Shown here: in pieces, positions 1 to 11,459 of the stretch
Numbering within the stretch: position 1 is the first letter of the stretch
How the letters are laid out: every line of letters starts with the position of its first letter
NCBI GenBank assembly: GCA_958298945.1
Contig: OY282607.1
Coordinates: forward strand, 92,511,270 to 92,575,269
Direction of reading: 5' to 3'
Source: Atherix ibis
Lineage: Eukaryota; Arthropoda; Insecta; Diptera; Athericidae
DNA: 64,000 nt
Translations under genes and position numbers: made by a program
Notes under the pieces: model-generated
Told to the model about the DNA's origin: nothing
What the model saw: only the letters and a program-made list of their open reading frames with translations
Database searches by the model: none

Positions 1-880
1 AAGATTTTTCATAAAAAATATTTTAGTAAAACAATTTTTAGTAAAACAATTCTCAGTAAAAAAAAATTTTCAATAAAATAATTTTCAGTAAAAATTTTAA
101 GTAAAAAAATTTTCTGTAAGACAATTTTCAATAAAAAAATTTCCACAAAAAAATGTTCAGTAAAAAAATTTCCAGTAAAAACAATTCCAGTAAAAAAATT
201 TTCAGTAAAAAAATTTACAGTCAAAAAATTTTCAGTTAAACAAATTTCCAGTAAAAAAATTTCCCGTGAAAAAATTTTTAGTACAAAAATTTCTAGTAAA
301 AACAATTTCAGAAAAAAAATTTAAATAAAATATTTTCAGTAAAAATTTTAACTAAAAAAATTTTCTGTAAGACAATTTTCAGTAAAACAATTTTCAGTAA
401 AAAAATTTTCAAATAAAACAATTTTCAGTACAAAAATTTCCAGTAAACAAATATCCGTAAAAAAAATTTCAGTAAAAAAATGTCCAGTAAAAAAGTTTTC
501 AGTAGAAAAATTTCCAGTAAAAAAATTTCAGTAAAAAAATTTCCATTAAATCATTTTCAGTAAAAAAATTTTCGGTTAATCAATTTTCAGTAAAACAATT
601 TCCAGTAAAATAATTTTCATTAAAACAATTTCAGGAAAAGAATTTTTAATAAAATGTTTTTAGTAAAACAATTTTCAGTGAAAATTTTGAGTAAAAAAAC
701 TTTCAGTTAAAAAAATTTTCAGTAAAAAAAATTTCAGTAAAACAATTTTGAGTAAAACAATTTTGAGTAAAAAAAATTTTTTTTGAAAAAATTTTCAGTA
801 GAAAAATTTTAATTAAAAAATTTTTTGGTAAAACAATTTTCAGTAAAACAGTTTTAGAAAAAGAATTTTATTAAAATAAG
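1..880. repeat. Imperfect short tandem array, unit about 15-20 bp
   Basis: The whole stretch is built from diverged copies of a short unit centred on ATTTTCAGTAAAA, roughly 50 copies, with variable A-run lengths so that the period drifts from 15 to about 20 bp. It begins at or before the window edge and fades out near 880. A weak open frame on the minus strand is only the low-complexity translation of the repeat (Phe/Leu/Ile/Asn). The array looks like a satellite or expanded minisatellite and probably continues to the left. Confidence 0.85.
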
Positions 881-2400
881 CTCAAATATATTATTATACT
901 CGTATATTATATAATTTTTTTTGAAATTTTATGTCTACAACTACAAATATATTGTTTAAATCTATAAGCCATTGTCTTTTAGAGTACAGGACAATTCACT
1001 CACTAGTGGGTTATGATGACAGAATCATAGCCAGGAGCTTTTTTATTGAGAAGGCATACGTGTACAATAGCAGATTTTATTTCCGAGGGTGGTTTAAAAT
1101 TTTTGGAAGAAAGACTTTTCGAAATTTAAATTATTTGTTTTCCTCTTTCTTTCATATAATATAAAAAATATTTTTATAAGTGATTTCGAATTAAATTTTT
1201 AAATTATTGTTTGATCAATAATGCCAATTAATATATGAAATTCTCATAATTCTTTTGTCTAGACAAAAGTGATAGGACAATTTAGTCTTTTCCTCTGAGA
1301 ACAATTCTTAAACAAATAAAATAAACTTATAGTGTATTTTACAAACATAAAAAATTATGTATTCTACAGTCGATCGTTCTTATAAAAACAGTAAAGAATA
1401 CTTTACTACCTTTTACTTTTATAATATTTATTTACTATATAATTTTCTAATATTCCTTATGAAATTACCTAATAAATATTTATAAAACGTACCTTATCTA
1501 AACAGTATAAGAAAATTTTTAACTCTGTTGACAGAATACCCACCATTAATCAATATTATTGCATTTGATAGTTTGTCTCATCGACAAATGACCTAATAAA
1601 AAAATTCATGTCACATCGGCCAAATTTGCCTCAATAAGAAGAGAATCGATTTTATTTATTGGTTGTTATAGATATAATCAAAATAAAAATGATAGACGAA
1701 ATAATTAAAGCTTAAGTAAGAATATTAATTTAAATATGTAATTTGTATTCATATTAAAAATTAAAAATAATGTCAAAATCTTAAATTGCAATATTTTTTT
1801 TTAGACTCATGAACCACTCTGTAAGTCTACGTTTTTAATTTTATTCTTAATGTTATTAAAATTTTTGACTATTGTCTGCAAACTAATTCTAAAGTTTAAA
1901 GAAAAAACAGTTTAATTAGAATAAAATAAAATTGTACAATAAATATTATTATAGGACTTTTAAAATTTATACTCATAGTTTGAAAAGATATATTTTTAGT
2001 ACTTTTATAGTAAAATTTCGCCAAAGATAACTTGTCTGCTATAAAAGTACCATAATTATCATTTTATTATCTATTTAATTTACTATACAAATTTAGAAAT
2101 TTTCCATCGTCTAAATCTGTAATATCAGAAAAAAAAGTTTCTCTTCAATAGTGTGCTGGATAAATACTTGTTTATTTTCTATAAAATTATCGGATTAAGA
2201 TAATGAAATTTCTCATTATACTTTTGGGCAATCTACTTATTGCTATTAAAATGTTTAAATAAATGATTGTAGAATGTAGAAATTTTTTACTTTCCCCTTT
2301 AGGCAATACCCTAAAGAAACTAACTTGAAAAGTTTTTATCATAAATTATGGATGATTTTCTATAGACTAAACTTAGTCTTAAAATCTTAAGAAAAAAAAA
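881..2400. other. AT-rich intergenic DNA, nothing recognised
   Basis: Very AT-rich sequence with no protein similarity I can recognise and no clear repeat. A 77-codon open frame at 931-1164 resembles no family I know and has no supporting splice or codon pattern. Confidence 0.6.
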
Positions 2401-3060
2401 TTCTATACACAGACTAATCGAATTTGTGCTGAGAAAAGTTAAATTAAATAAAATATATTTTAAATTTAGATTTAGTATAAATTTTTATTTTATTGTATTA
2501 ACAAAATTTTGCCATTCTTTATAAATAATAAATTTATTTAAATGACCGCCAAAAGAATTCTTTAAGAGCTTGATCCTTTTGAGTCAATTTTTACAGAGTT
2601 CTTCACATATTTCGGGCTGTAAGTCGGACATTATTTTACAGATCCCTTTTTTTATATGCTCATAAGTTTAAGGATTATCCTACGTAAATAGAGACTTTTT
2701 TTATAGCTTAGCAAAAAAAAAATGCAACAGCGTTAAATCGCATGAGCTGAGAAGTTAGTTGATATTAACAAATTAGGAGTCCTGGGAACTTTTCGCTTAA
2801 TATATCCAAACAAGCCACAAATGTTTATTAAAATAACTATTATTTTATGGCCATAGCACTCAGAATTGGCGGTAACGTTCACTTATTCTTTATTTTTAAG
2901 TCATATTATGTAAATACAATACCTTTCTTATAATTATGTATAGATCTTCAGAGCCTCATTTATGGCAATGTTGCTTATTGACCTATTCACCGAACAAAAA
3001 ATGATCCTCTTTGCTGAAGAAAATTTTGTTCAAAATTTTTGACTAAAACAGAATTACCAA
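2400..3060 (-). mobile_element. Decayed DD41D transposon copy (relic 1)
   Basis: Reading the minus strand through several frameshifts gives landmarks of the same transposase family seen at 5.7-7.8 kb. They include a VNKQHCHK-GSED stretch (family VNKQNCR-WGSENP) near 2970, a KVPR-type remnant of the FPGR motif near 2800, and a C-terminal LCKN-LKRIKLLKNSFGGHLNK stretch near 2560. Many stops and frameshifts make it inactive. The 3' flank has the same AT-rich tail as the copies at 11.5 and 24.5 kb. Boundaries are approximate because the terminal repeats are not clear. Confidence 0.65.
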
Positions 3061-3095
3061 TATTTTTTTTGGAAATTTGAACGCACTATTTAATA

Positions 3096-3148
3096 AACAA
3101 AAGATATATAATATAAAATGGCAAATTTTATATTATATATCTTTTGTT
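3096..3148. repeat. Perfect 24-bp inverted repeat (hairpin), 5-nt loop
   Basis: Left arm 3096-3119 and right arm 3125-3148 are exact reverse complements, separated by ggcaa. The palindrome lies exactly between the DD41D relic and the start of the Jockey-type coding remnant. Confidence 0.9.
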
Positions 3149-3149
3149 C

Positions 3150-4735
3150 ATTTTCAAAAAAATTCATTTTTGAAACCGAGGGTGTCATTCCTGAGCAACA
3201 GTTTGAATTTAGAGCTGAGCATTCCACTATACAGCAATGTCTTCGCATATTCGATTACATACGAGTAGCATGTTCGCTAGGGCCCAACTATATTTCTTGA
3301 TATTTCGCATGCTTTTGGCAATACGCTCTGGTTATTTCCACACCCTAAAATCCTATCTTTCAGACCGATATTTCCAGGTAGCTGAAAATATTCAATATTC
3401 TGAAATTTATCCTATCTCCGCTGGTATCCCTCTGGAAAGTACGAGATCTGTTCAAAAAATATCGCGAATTTTCTGTTTTTTTTTTTCAAAAAATAATTCA
3501 TTTTTTCATGAATATCTATTTTTTCCCCTTCAAAGTAATCCCCACCATATATTATACACTTGTGTCAACGTTTTTTCCAATCCTCGAAGCACTTCAAAAA
3601 GTCATTTTTTCGATGCCGTCTTTATCTCCTTAATCGCAGCGTAGCGTCGTCCTTTCATGGGGCTCTTCAGTTTCGGAAACAAGAAGAAGATACAGGGGGC
3701 CAGATCTGGGGAATACGGTGGCTGCGACATTATTAGTGTGTTATTTTTGACCAAAAACAGCAAAAGCCAATTTTTGTTCTTCCACAAATCCGGGCATTTC
3801 TGGCAGATTGCTAAGCGCATGTTGAACATAACTTGCAGGTACTATTTCTTATTAGCCGTTCTACCCTGTGGTAAGAACTCATGATGCACCACGCCCCTGC
3901 AATCGAAGAAAACTATAAGCAAAACCTTCACATTCGACCGAACTTGGCGCGCTTTTTTCGGTCTTGGCTCGTGCGACAGCTTTGGTTTCAACGTCATAAA
4001 CCCATGATTCGTCATCAGTTATGACCCTCTGGAGCAAATTTGGGTCATCGCGGACAGAGTCCAACAGCTCCTTAGCAATGTTAATGCGATGCTGTTTTTG
4101 GTCGAAATTGAGCATAAATCGAAGACGATCCAAAACACGAGCAAGCAAAGCAACGGTCAAAAATTAACTGAACATTCAAAATGGCCGAACTTCGGCATAA
4201 GTGAGAGACATGAGTACCAACATAACGCCACAAAAAATCGAATATCAAATATACGTGACCCGCGGAATTTCAAAATTTGTTATACTTTTTGAACAGACCC
4301 ATGATATTCCTTATCACAATAATACAGCCATCCTTATATATCATAAAAGATCTGTTCACAGCCATCAACATCCTATAGAACCACATTTACTCCTCAGTAA
4401 AAATCTGCTCATGTTACTTTTACCCTCTGCTAAAAACAGGCTCCTGATGTGATCCTAAATGGCAGTAATATTCCACAAAAAACGAGCATGCGTTACCCTG
4501 AACTCACATTCGGCAAATGGTTAACCTAGAACTCACATACGAAAACTAAAAGAAGTGAACTTAAAGGACGAAGCAAACAATAACTACTGAAACCAATATG
4601 GACATACGGACTCGAACTTTGGGGTTTGACTAAGCATTTTAAGTCCGAATATCCGGTTATAAAAAAATCTATTCGCATCTATTCTACCATTCTAATCCGC
4701 ATCTATCCTACCTTACCAGTTTCAAGTAGTTGTAG
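3150..4735 (+). mobile_element. Jockey-type non-LTR retrotransposon relic (reverse transcriptase)
   Basis: Plus-strand frames give typical Jockey-clade reverse-transcriptase landmarks in the right order. These are IPEQQFEFRAEHSTIQQCLR (about 3190-3245), LDIS-AFG (about 3295-3315), SYLSDRYFQV and ISAGIP (about 3350-3435), DIPYHNNTAI with SHQHPIE (about 4300-4385), and KPIWTYGLELWGLTK (about 4587-4640). The FADD catalytic box is not preserved, and several frameshifts and stops are present. A mariner is inserted at 3442-4302 between the ISAGIP and DIPYHNN motifs, splitting the polymerase domain. Neither the 5' ORF nor a poly(A) end was found, so this is a 5'-truncated fragment. Confidence 0.8.
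3442..4302 (-). mobile_element. Non-autonomous DD34D mariner, copy M1
   Basis: The ends share the TIR CGAGRTCTGTTCAAAAA (plus-strand left end at 3442 after a TA; the right end near 4302 is diverged). The minus strand encodes pieces of a mariner transposase: NFDQKQHRINIAKELLDSV (about 4110-4050), VITDDESWVY (first catalytic Asp region), PDLWKNKNWLL, and KNNTLIMSQPPYSPDLAPC (about 3740-3685). The helix-turn-helix N-terminus is missing; the 5' UTR is joined directly to the NFDQK block. An in-frame deletion of about 42 nt after NKNWLL removes the HHDNAPTH motif that carries the second catalytic Asp, and the third Asp is changed (APCIFF for APCDFF). It cannot encode an active enzyme. It is inserted in the Jockey relic. 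Confidence 0.85.
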
Positions 4736-5734
4736 ATATCAATAAAAAAGAATAGTATAATTATTTGACATTTTATCATATAACAATATAATATTTTCTA
4801 AACTATAAAATTAGATAATCTAATACTTAAATGAGTCTTAAGATCCAACCAAAAAAATTCATAATTAAAAAAACCAAAAAAACTTCACATTTAAAATTTT
4901 CATATCTGAAAAAAAAAAATTTATTTATTGAATAAAATTATTGAAAATATTAATTTTTGATTAAATTGATTTAATTCATTTTCAAACTTTTAAACAATTT
5001 ATAAACTTAAGAATACTTTAACCGTAACTAAATTTGTTAAGTGTTCGCGCAAAATTTTTAACTAGTTTTTATTATAAATAATTCTTATTTGAGATAAAAT
5101 GCAACAAAAATGAAAAATTTATAAACTAGAAGAATATCATATCGAATAAGTTAAAGTTTTACATTTCAGCAAAAAACTTTGTAATGCTCATAAATAAAGT
5201 TGAAAAGTTATTTGTTAGCACTAATATAAAATGCAGAACTACGAGTATCTTCAAAATTCTTCCTAATTTATTTTGCACAGGATGTGTATATGTGTATTTT
5301 CACAAAACTATAATTTCATCTACAAAAAGGTGGTAGTTTTCCATCTACAAACTAATGGTACTTTTGATATAAAAAAAAAACAAATTCAAATATTACAGAA
5401 CAGAAACTAAGAGAATAAATTACATTTGAATATGACAAGTTCGGTTTTACTTTATGAAAAACTATCAAAGGAAGGACATTCCATATTGATGACCACGTTA
5501 AATGGAATAATTCTGTTATTAATCAATGACACTATATTTGCATATTATAGTATTTTTTCAGAAATATCTTTATTTAAATTTTATTCTTACAAAAATAATT
5601 TTAAAAATGAACAATTTTTCATTATTAATATAATAGCTTTCTCATTGATAAAAAAAAAGTGAGCGAGTGTTACAGTAGTTACCAGTGAAGTTTAACAGTT
5701 AAGCTTAATAACGCACAAAATTTTTGTGAAAATA
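4736..5734. other. AT-rich intergenic DNA, nothing recognised
   Basis: No recognised gene or repeat. A 78-codon open frame at 5426-5662 begins with a plausible Met, but the protein is Ile/Phe/Asn-rich, shows no family and is best read as chance. Confidence 0.55.
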
Positions 5735-7808
5735 TAGGATGTCCAAAATTAAATGCAGGAACTAATTTTAATATAATACACAGGTTAAAAAAATTAAAAA
5801 TTGTAAATTTTTTATTAATACATAAAGCATAAATGGCCTCTACGGCTTTACTGGCACATACGCACTCTTTTGTTCTAATGTTCTATGATAGTTTTGCATA
5901 AATATAGCTGAATTTTATTGATATAGCGGTCAAATACATCCTTCAAGGCTAGAGTAGTCGTAGGCTTGTTGGCATAAACCTAAAGAAAAATCCAACGGCG
6001 TTAAATCCCAATATCTGGACGGCCAATTCTGATCACCAAAACGGGAAATTACACGACCAGGAAATGGCTCATGAAGTAATTGAACTGTTTCTCGGCCTGT
6101 ATGGCATGCACGTGGCATCGTCATGTTGAAACCACATGTCATCCACATCGATATCTTATTAATTAGGCACAAACAACTGGATTATCATATCGCGATAGCA
6201 AACACCGTTAACTGTTATTGCCTGACCAGCTACATTATCGAAGAAAAAATGTCCGATGATACTTCCGCCACTCCAAAATCCGCAACAAACAGTAACACTT
6301 TGTGGATGCATTTGTTTCTCAACAATTGTGGTTTTTCTGACAATTTTGTAGATTAACCAAGCCATGAAGTTGAAAATGAGCCTCATCGCTGAAGGTGATT
6401 TTGTACAAAAAGTCAGCATCCATTTGTTGTTGTTCCATAATCGATTCAGCAAACTTCATTCACTGTTCGTGGTAAGTAGGCTTCAGTTCTTGAGTCAATT
6501 GAATTTTGTAAGGATAAAGATGCAAATCTTTCGTTAGAATACGCTGTAGAGAGCTTCTCAAAATATCCAATTCATTACCCCGCTGCCGAATTGATATTAC
6601 TGAACTCTCAGCAACACTCTTACGAAGTGTTCCAATGTTTTGTGTTCCTTAAATTTTTTAATTAATATGTTATCTTTACAGTTGATGAAGTAAAATTACT
6701 TTCTACCAAATCTTTATTATTTTTAAAATATTGCTCAACAATGAAAACGCGTTGTTCTTTCGTCTACGCCTCCATTTTTAATAACCCTGAACTGTCAGCT
6801 GTCACATTGTCTCTTTTCTCATTGGCAATAAGAGGTCTGTACAAAAAGTATCGCGAATTTTGAATTTCAGCAGGTTACGTATATTCGATTTTCGATTTTT
6901 TATGGAGTTATGTTGGTACTAATGTCTCTCACTTTGCTTTTTTCTATGGAGTTATGTTGGTACTCATGTCGAATTACCGTTAGAGAAGTTGCTGAGGACT
7001 TAAGCATATCGATTGGCTCATACCATTCGATTTTTACCAATGATTTGTGCGCGTCAAACGGGTCGCCGCGAAATTCGTACCGAAATTGATCAATTTCGAC
7101 CAAAAACAGCATCAAATTAACATTGCTAAGGAGCTGTTGGACTCTGTCCTCGACGACCCAAATTTGCTCTAGAGGGTCATAATTAATGACGAATCATGGG
7201 TTTATGGTTATGACGTGGAAACCAAAGCTCCATCATCCTAATGGAAGCTGCCGCACGAGCCAAGACCCAAAAAAGCGCGCCAAGTTCGGTCGAATATGAA
7301 GGTTTTGCTTACAATTTTCTTCGATTGCAGGGGCGTGGCTCATCATAAGTTCTTGCCACAGGGTAGAACGGTCAATAAGGAATATTACCTGCAAGAAACG
7401 CCCGGATTTGTGGAAGAACAAAAATTGGCTTTTGCCATTTTTGGCCAAAAACAACACACTTATAATGCCGCAGCCATCGTATTTCCCAGATCTGGCCCCC
7501 TGTGACTTTTTCTTGTTCCCGAAACTGGAGAGCCCCATGAAAGGACGACGTTACATCGAAGGAGAAGCTGAACAAGATCACAAAAAATGATTTTTTGTCG
7601 AAGTGCTTCGAGGATTGGAAAAATATTGGCACAAGTGTATAATATCTGGTGGAGATTACTATGGAGGGGACAAAATAGATATTCATGAATAAATAAATAT
7701 TTTTTGAAAAAAAAAAAACAAAATCGCTATACTTTTTGAAAAGACCTCGTACTTTACCGCATAAATGGCACAAAATTCAAATCTTGTGTGATGATTTGTG
7801 ACGCCCTT
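5735..7808 (-). mobile_element. DD41D (rosa-like) transposon, full-length but decayed, with nested mariner
   Basis: The minus strand carries a nearly full transposase. Its parts are TKEQRVFIVEQYFKNN (about 6760-6715), an RS-LQRILTKDLHLYPYKI block (about 6570-6500), KIVRKTTIVEKQMHPQSVTV with GFWSGGSIIGHFFFDN (about 6350-6240), GQAITVNGVCYRDMI (about 6230-6190), then TGRETVQLLHEPFPGRVISR and DLTPLDF (about 6095-5980). Frameshifts and stops are scattered; one separates the FQHDDATC catalytic block from TGRETVQ. The putative ends, GGATGTCCAAAATTA near 5737 and its imperfect complement near 7800, are both next to TATA. A mariner at 6831-7749 interrupts the 5' untranslated part: sequence on either side of the mariner rejoins to match the sister copy at 15918 (see findings). 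Confidence 0.8.
6831..7749 (+). mobile_element. Non-autonomous DD34D mariner, copy M2
   Basis: TA-flanked element whose left end AGAGGTCTGTACAAAAAG and right end CTTTTTGAAAAGACCTCG are imperfect inverted repeats. The plus strand carries RITVREVAEDLSISIGSYHS (N-terminal helix-turn-helix part, about 6970-7030), the QKQHQINIAKELLDSVLDD block in shifted frames, DESWVYGYDVETK (about 7190-7225), then LWKNKNWLL and FLAKNNTLIMPQ with PDLAPCDFFLFPKLESPMKG (about 7408-7545). As in copy M1, about 42 nt containing the second catalytic Asp motif are missing in frame after NKNWLL. A stop in the LLQRV block and other frameshifts are also present. It sits inside the DD41D element at 5735-7808. Confidence 0.87.
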
Positions 7809-7830
7809 TATATATAATTATTTCCCAATA

Positions 7831-8203
7831 GCTGTCTTCCTTTGGACCAATTTTGCTACTCCCGAGTAGTTGCGAGTAGATGGCCAAAGAAAGGCAAAAT
7901 TTAATGACAGCAGTAGAAATATAACCTCAAAATAGTCAACAACAATACTGAGTTTACTCACACATAAACAATAAAAACTGAGTTTATTCACATATAGAAA
8001 ATACTGACAAATATATGACTCTTCAACATAACCAACGAACCCGCTAAGCCATCTATTTCCAGTTCGGGAACTAAAATCCCCCTACCATAAATAGTAGGCG
8101 CAACTCCTATTGCAATCTACTCATTTGTTCGAGGTAGAGTATACGTATATGATGACAGCTAGCACTACTCGGGAGTAGCAAAATTGGTCCAAAGTAAGAC
8201 AGC
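7831..8203. mobile_element. 373-bp MITE with 40-bp terminal inverted repeats
   Basis: Bases 7831-7870 and the reverse complement of 8164-8203 match at 39 of 40 positions, both starting GCTGTCTT and ending CTCCCGAGTAGT. The element is flanked by TA on both sides (7829-7830 and 8204-8205), as expected of a Tc1/mariner-type target duplication. The interior has no coding capacity. It lies about 20 bp from the end of the neighbouring DD41D element but has a different TIR, so its autonomous partner is not in the window. Confidence 0.85.
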
Positions 8204-9920
8204 TAATGTTTTTAGAAAAGCTGCATGGCAATGCGTTGTACTGTTCAAGACTATGTCTTTTTTCTCTTTTTCCCCTTCTTTCTCTCTCTCTCTCTCTCTC
8301 ACTCTTTCTTGCTGCTTTTCAAAAGCTATGAAAGCGCCAACTGTATGCCGCACCGAAAGAATCTTATTATAATAAATTGAATAAATCTTTCGAAATATTT
8401 TTATAGACTTTTGTAAACTTTTGCAATAAATTCACCGGTAAGAGTTTCTTTAGAGTAAATAAATTAAAATTTCAGTTTGATAAAATTTCTTTTTTTTTTA
8501 TATAAAATAAAATCAATTTTGTATAAAATTAATTTACGTACCAATCACAATATTGATCTTGTACAATTTCGTTTATCCACCCTGCATTATATGAACATTT
8601 ATATAAAAAAAAAACGATTAAAATATCGTAATGAAAGGAATAAAACTTTTTGGTAGCAAATAAAAGCACAGCACGAAAGTTTTGTCAAATAAAAACATAT
8701 TGAAAATAAGGGAAAACTTTACCACAAACGAAATCAATCAAGTTACAAACGTCGAATTGAACGGGGTGGAGAAAAAAAATTGTCTTATGGAATAAAACTC
8801 ATGACTAACTGACATAAAGTAGAAAGTTCCAATCTTGTACTACTTTAGATGACACAAATCAACTTGAACACTTTCCCTTTTAATCATAAAAACTTCATCA
8901 TCATCAATAGAGTATCCTTCAAAAATGATATGAATCGAAACTCTATGAAAATGTAATATATTTTTTGTCAAAATTATATAATATGATTTGGACTTATTTG
9001 TTCCTATCAATATGTGCAAAATGTTATTAGAATTGAGAGGAAAAACAATACCGCAAAATTGAATTCATCTTAGTTTCTATAATTTTGATAATGGTTTTTT
9101 TCTTTACCATAAAAGAAAACTATTAGCACAGATGCTGGCAACATACTCGATAGTCAACCATATCTGAAGGATATTTGGTTACAATAGAATCACAAATAAA
9201 TCAATAACTTTTAAACCAGATAGATCGATTGAGAGGCGTTCCTCATAAGAACCAACAGCCTGGTGTGTTCTAGATTGGGAAAAGAATTAACTGCATGATT
9301 TATCAGGACGTCGTGACAAAAATACGAAATTATCACCAAAAAAAAAAAAATACCATACTACAAAAAATTGTCAAATATTGCCCTCTATCGATATCTTTAC
9401 TGCAAGTGTTCGGGCTTTGGCATTGAAAATCAAATAAGAAATTTATTCTTAGCACGATATTGCCATCAATTCACTGTTTTCGATCAAGTTTATACTTTGG
9501 CTACGACACAGGAAATTATGTATATTGTAGCAAAATTCTTTAATCAAGTCGAAATGTAAAAAATATATATTCGGAAATTATTACAATTAAATTCATTAAT
9601 TTTATGTGACAATCAAAATTTTTTTTCAAACCACAAAATAAAAATGATTAAGATTAGTAATTATCAGATTGCATTAAAAATTAATTAACTTTTCAAGTTG
9701 CAATTTTGGGGAAATTTTCAAAAAGATTATACTAATTACTAAGCTCTATTAATGAAAATTTTTGGGTTTTTTTTTAATAGTAAGAAATAATTCCAGTTTT
9801 ATAAAATTATACAATTTTTTAATAAAATTATTATTAATTTTATTGGAATTTACATAAACTTGCAAATTTTCATGAATAAAAAACGTTAGTTTTATGACAA
9901 AAATAATCTCAAAAAATGTA
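8204..9920. other. AT-rich intergenic DNA
   Basis: Apart from the (TC)n microsatellite near 8290 I see nothing. A 63-codon open frame at 9368-9559 has no recognised similarity. Confidence 0.55.
8281..8300. repeat. (TC)10 microsatellite
   Basis: Ten perfect TC dinucleotides, embedded in a longer pyrimidine-rich tract that runs from about 8255 to 8320. Confidence 0.95.
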
Positions 9921-10863
9921 AAGGTAGTCTGATAAGTCAATGATAAATGAAACAAAGAATTAGTTTATTCAACAATATTTGTTTTATGTTTCAACATAAT
10001 CTCTTTTTACCTTCTTTATACCATGTTTGGAAATAGAAAAAAGTCACGAAAACGCAAATCTAAAAAATACTGTGAACGAAGCAGCAACTCATAATTTATG
10101 TTATTCCACTAAGTTGGCTGTTGCAATTGCCGATGAATGTGCAGAAATTGTTTCTTTGCCAACAACGATCGTTTTATATTGGTTTCATTATTTAACTGTG
10201 ATTTAATAATGTCATATAATAAATATCCTATAATATTTTTTTTATTTTTTCAAGATATTCGATGAAGTGTATACTATGATCATCCGATAGAAGCGTTTTT
10301 TCCTTCTTTGGTCCATTGTTTTCACTGAACTTAGGTTTTTGGTATATAATTTTGAAACCCTAATTCATGAACAATTATGAATTCAAGCAAAAATTTATTT
10401 GTATTACGCTTTAAAAATGAATAAACACATCATTGAAATCGTTACACGAACACGTTATTGATCCAGTGTTAGCAAACGCAGCACCCATCTCGTCGATAGC
10501 TTTCTCATACCCAAAATTTCATGTAAAATGTTTTGTACACGTTCTTGTGAGAAGATATTTACTATATCTGATTAAATAATTGGGCCCCATAATAATTTTC
10601 AAGCTTGGTTTTGGTTTCAGTTATAGTTTCTATCTCATAAAATAGAGAAAAGTTTATTAACATATGAAATTCACTTTTTCCCATATTCATGAATACACAA
10701 ACCTTCTCTGCTTCAAATGACTGTAAAAACTAAACTAATAACTAAAACTTTATAGCATTTCGTATGGCTTTTTTTTAATAATATCGAATGATAAAAATTA
10801 TATTGCTTTCTTTATATTAGCTACATTTTTTACATTTATCACAGACTTATCGGATTGCTTTCG
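9921..10863 (-). mobile_element. Decayed irritans-like mariner, copy M3
   Basis: The left end, after TA at 9919-9920, reads AAGGTAGTCTGATAAGTC. The right end near 10840-10863 carries its imperfect complement (GACTTATCGGATTGCTTTCG) followed by TA. The minus strand near 10560-10440 encodes ERVQNILHEILGMRKLSTRW and VLRLLTLDQ, the conserved linker region of irritans/Himar-type mariner transposases. KEGKKRLC near 10000 resembles the usual C-terminal end. At about 940 bp it is shorter than a 1.3-kb mariner, and no catalytic triad can be read, so it is an internally deleted relic. Confidence 0.75.
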
Positions 10864-11459
10864 TAGTCCGGAAGAAATCTGTGTCAGAGCAAACTTGCTT
10901 CGAACACCAATCTAAAATATATAAAGTTTCGCACGGCTCACTTGAACAGACCCAAATATTAAATGAATTTGTATTGTAATATATATAAGAAAAATAATAA
11001 TTTCGAATAGTAAATTAATAAAGAATGCAAATACCAAAAGATAAAATCAAAAATACAATAGTATTAAACATATGCGAATTTTTTTTTTAAATTATGCATT
11101 TCAATATACAGTATAAAAAAACAGAAAATATAGAATTTTATTATGCAACCAAAAAAAAAGTGAAATGAGAAAGTTTGCTGATTTTATAATATTTTATTTA
11201 CATAGCAAAAGAAAAATAAAATAAAAATAGAAAGAAAAGTGTACCATTTTGTGACAAAGAATACATTTAAGATACTTCTAAGCACATGGGATTCGTTTTG
11301 CTGTATCACTTCCGGAATATCGTATTTATATTAAATTTTTATCAAAAGTACAAGTATTTACTTTACAAAATTAAAGGGAAATTTAGTATTTTTTTTTATT
11401 TTTATGCTAAAAATATATAACTTTTTTTTTGTTTTTTATGGTAAATAAAACAATTTTAT
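10864..11459. other. AT-rich spacer, nothing recognised
   Basis: No recognised coding sequence or repeat in this stretch. Confidence 0.5.

Noticed and set aside
9..305. 98-codon minus-strand open frame
   Set aside because: It is the low-complexity translation of the left-edge tandem array (Phe/Leu/Ile/Asn only).
931..1164. 77-codon plus-strand open frame
   Set aside because: No similarity recognised, no splice or codon support, and the surrounding DNA is repeat and spacer.
3442..4302. Possible domesticated transposase or host gene
   Set aside because: Missing helix-turn-helix and catalytic motif, with stops and frameshifts; it is a dead mariner.
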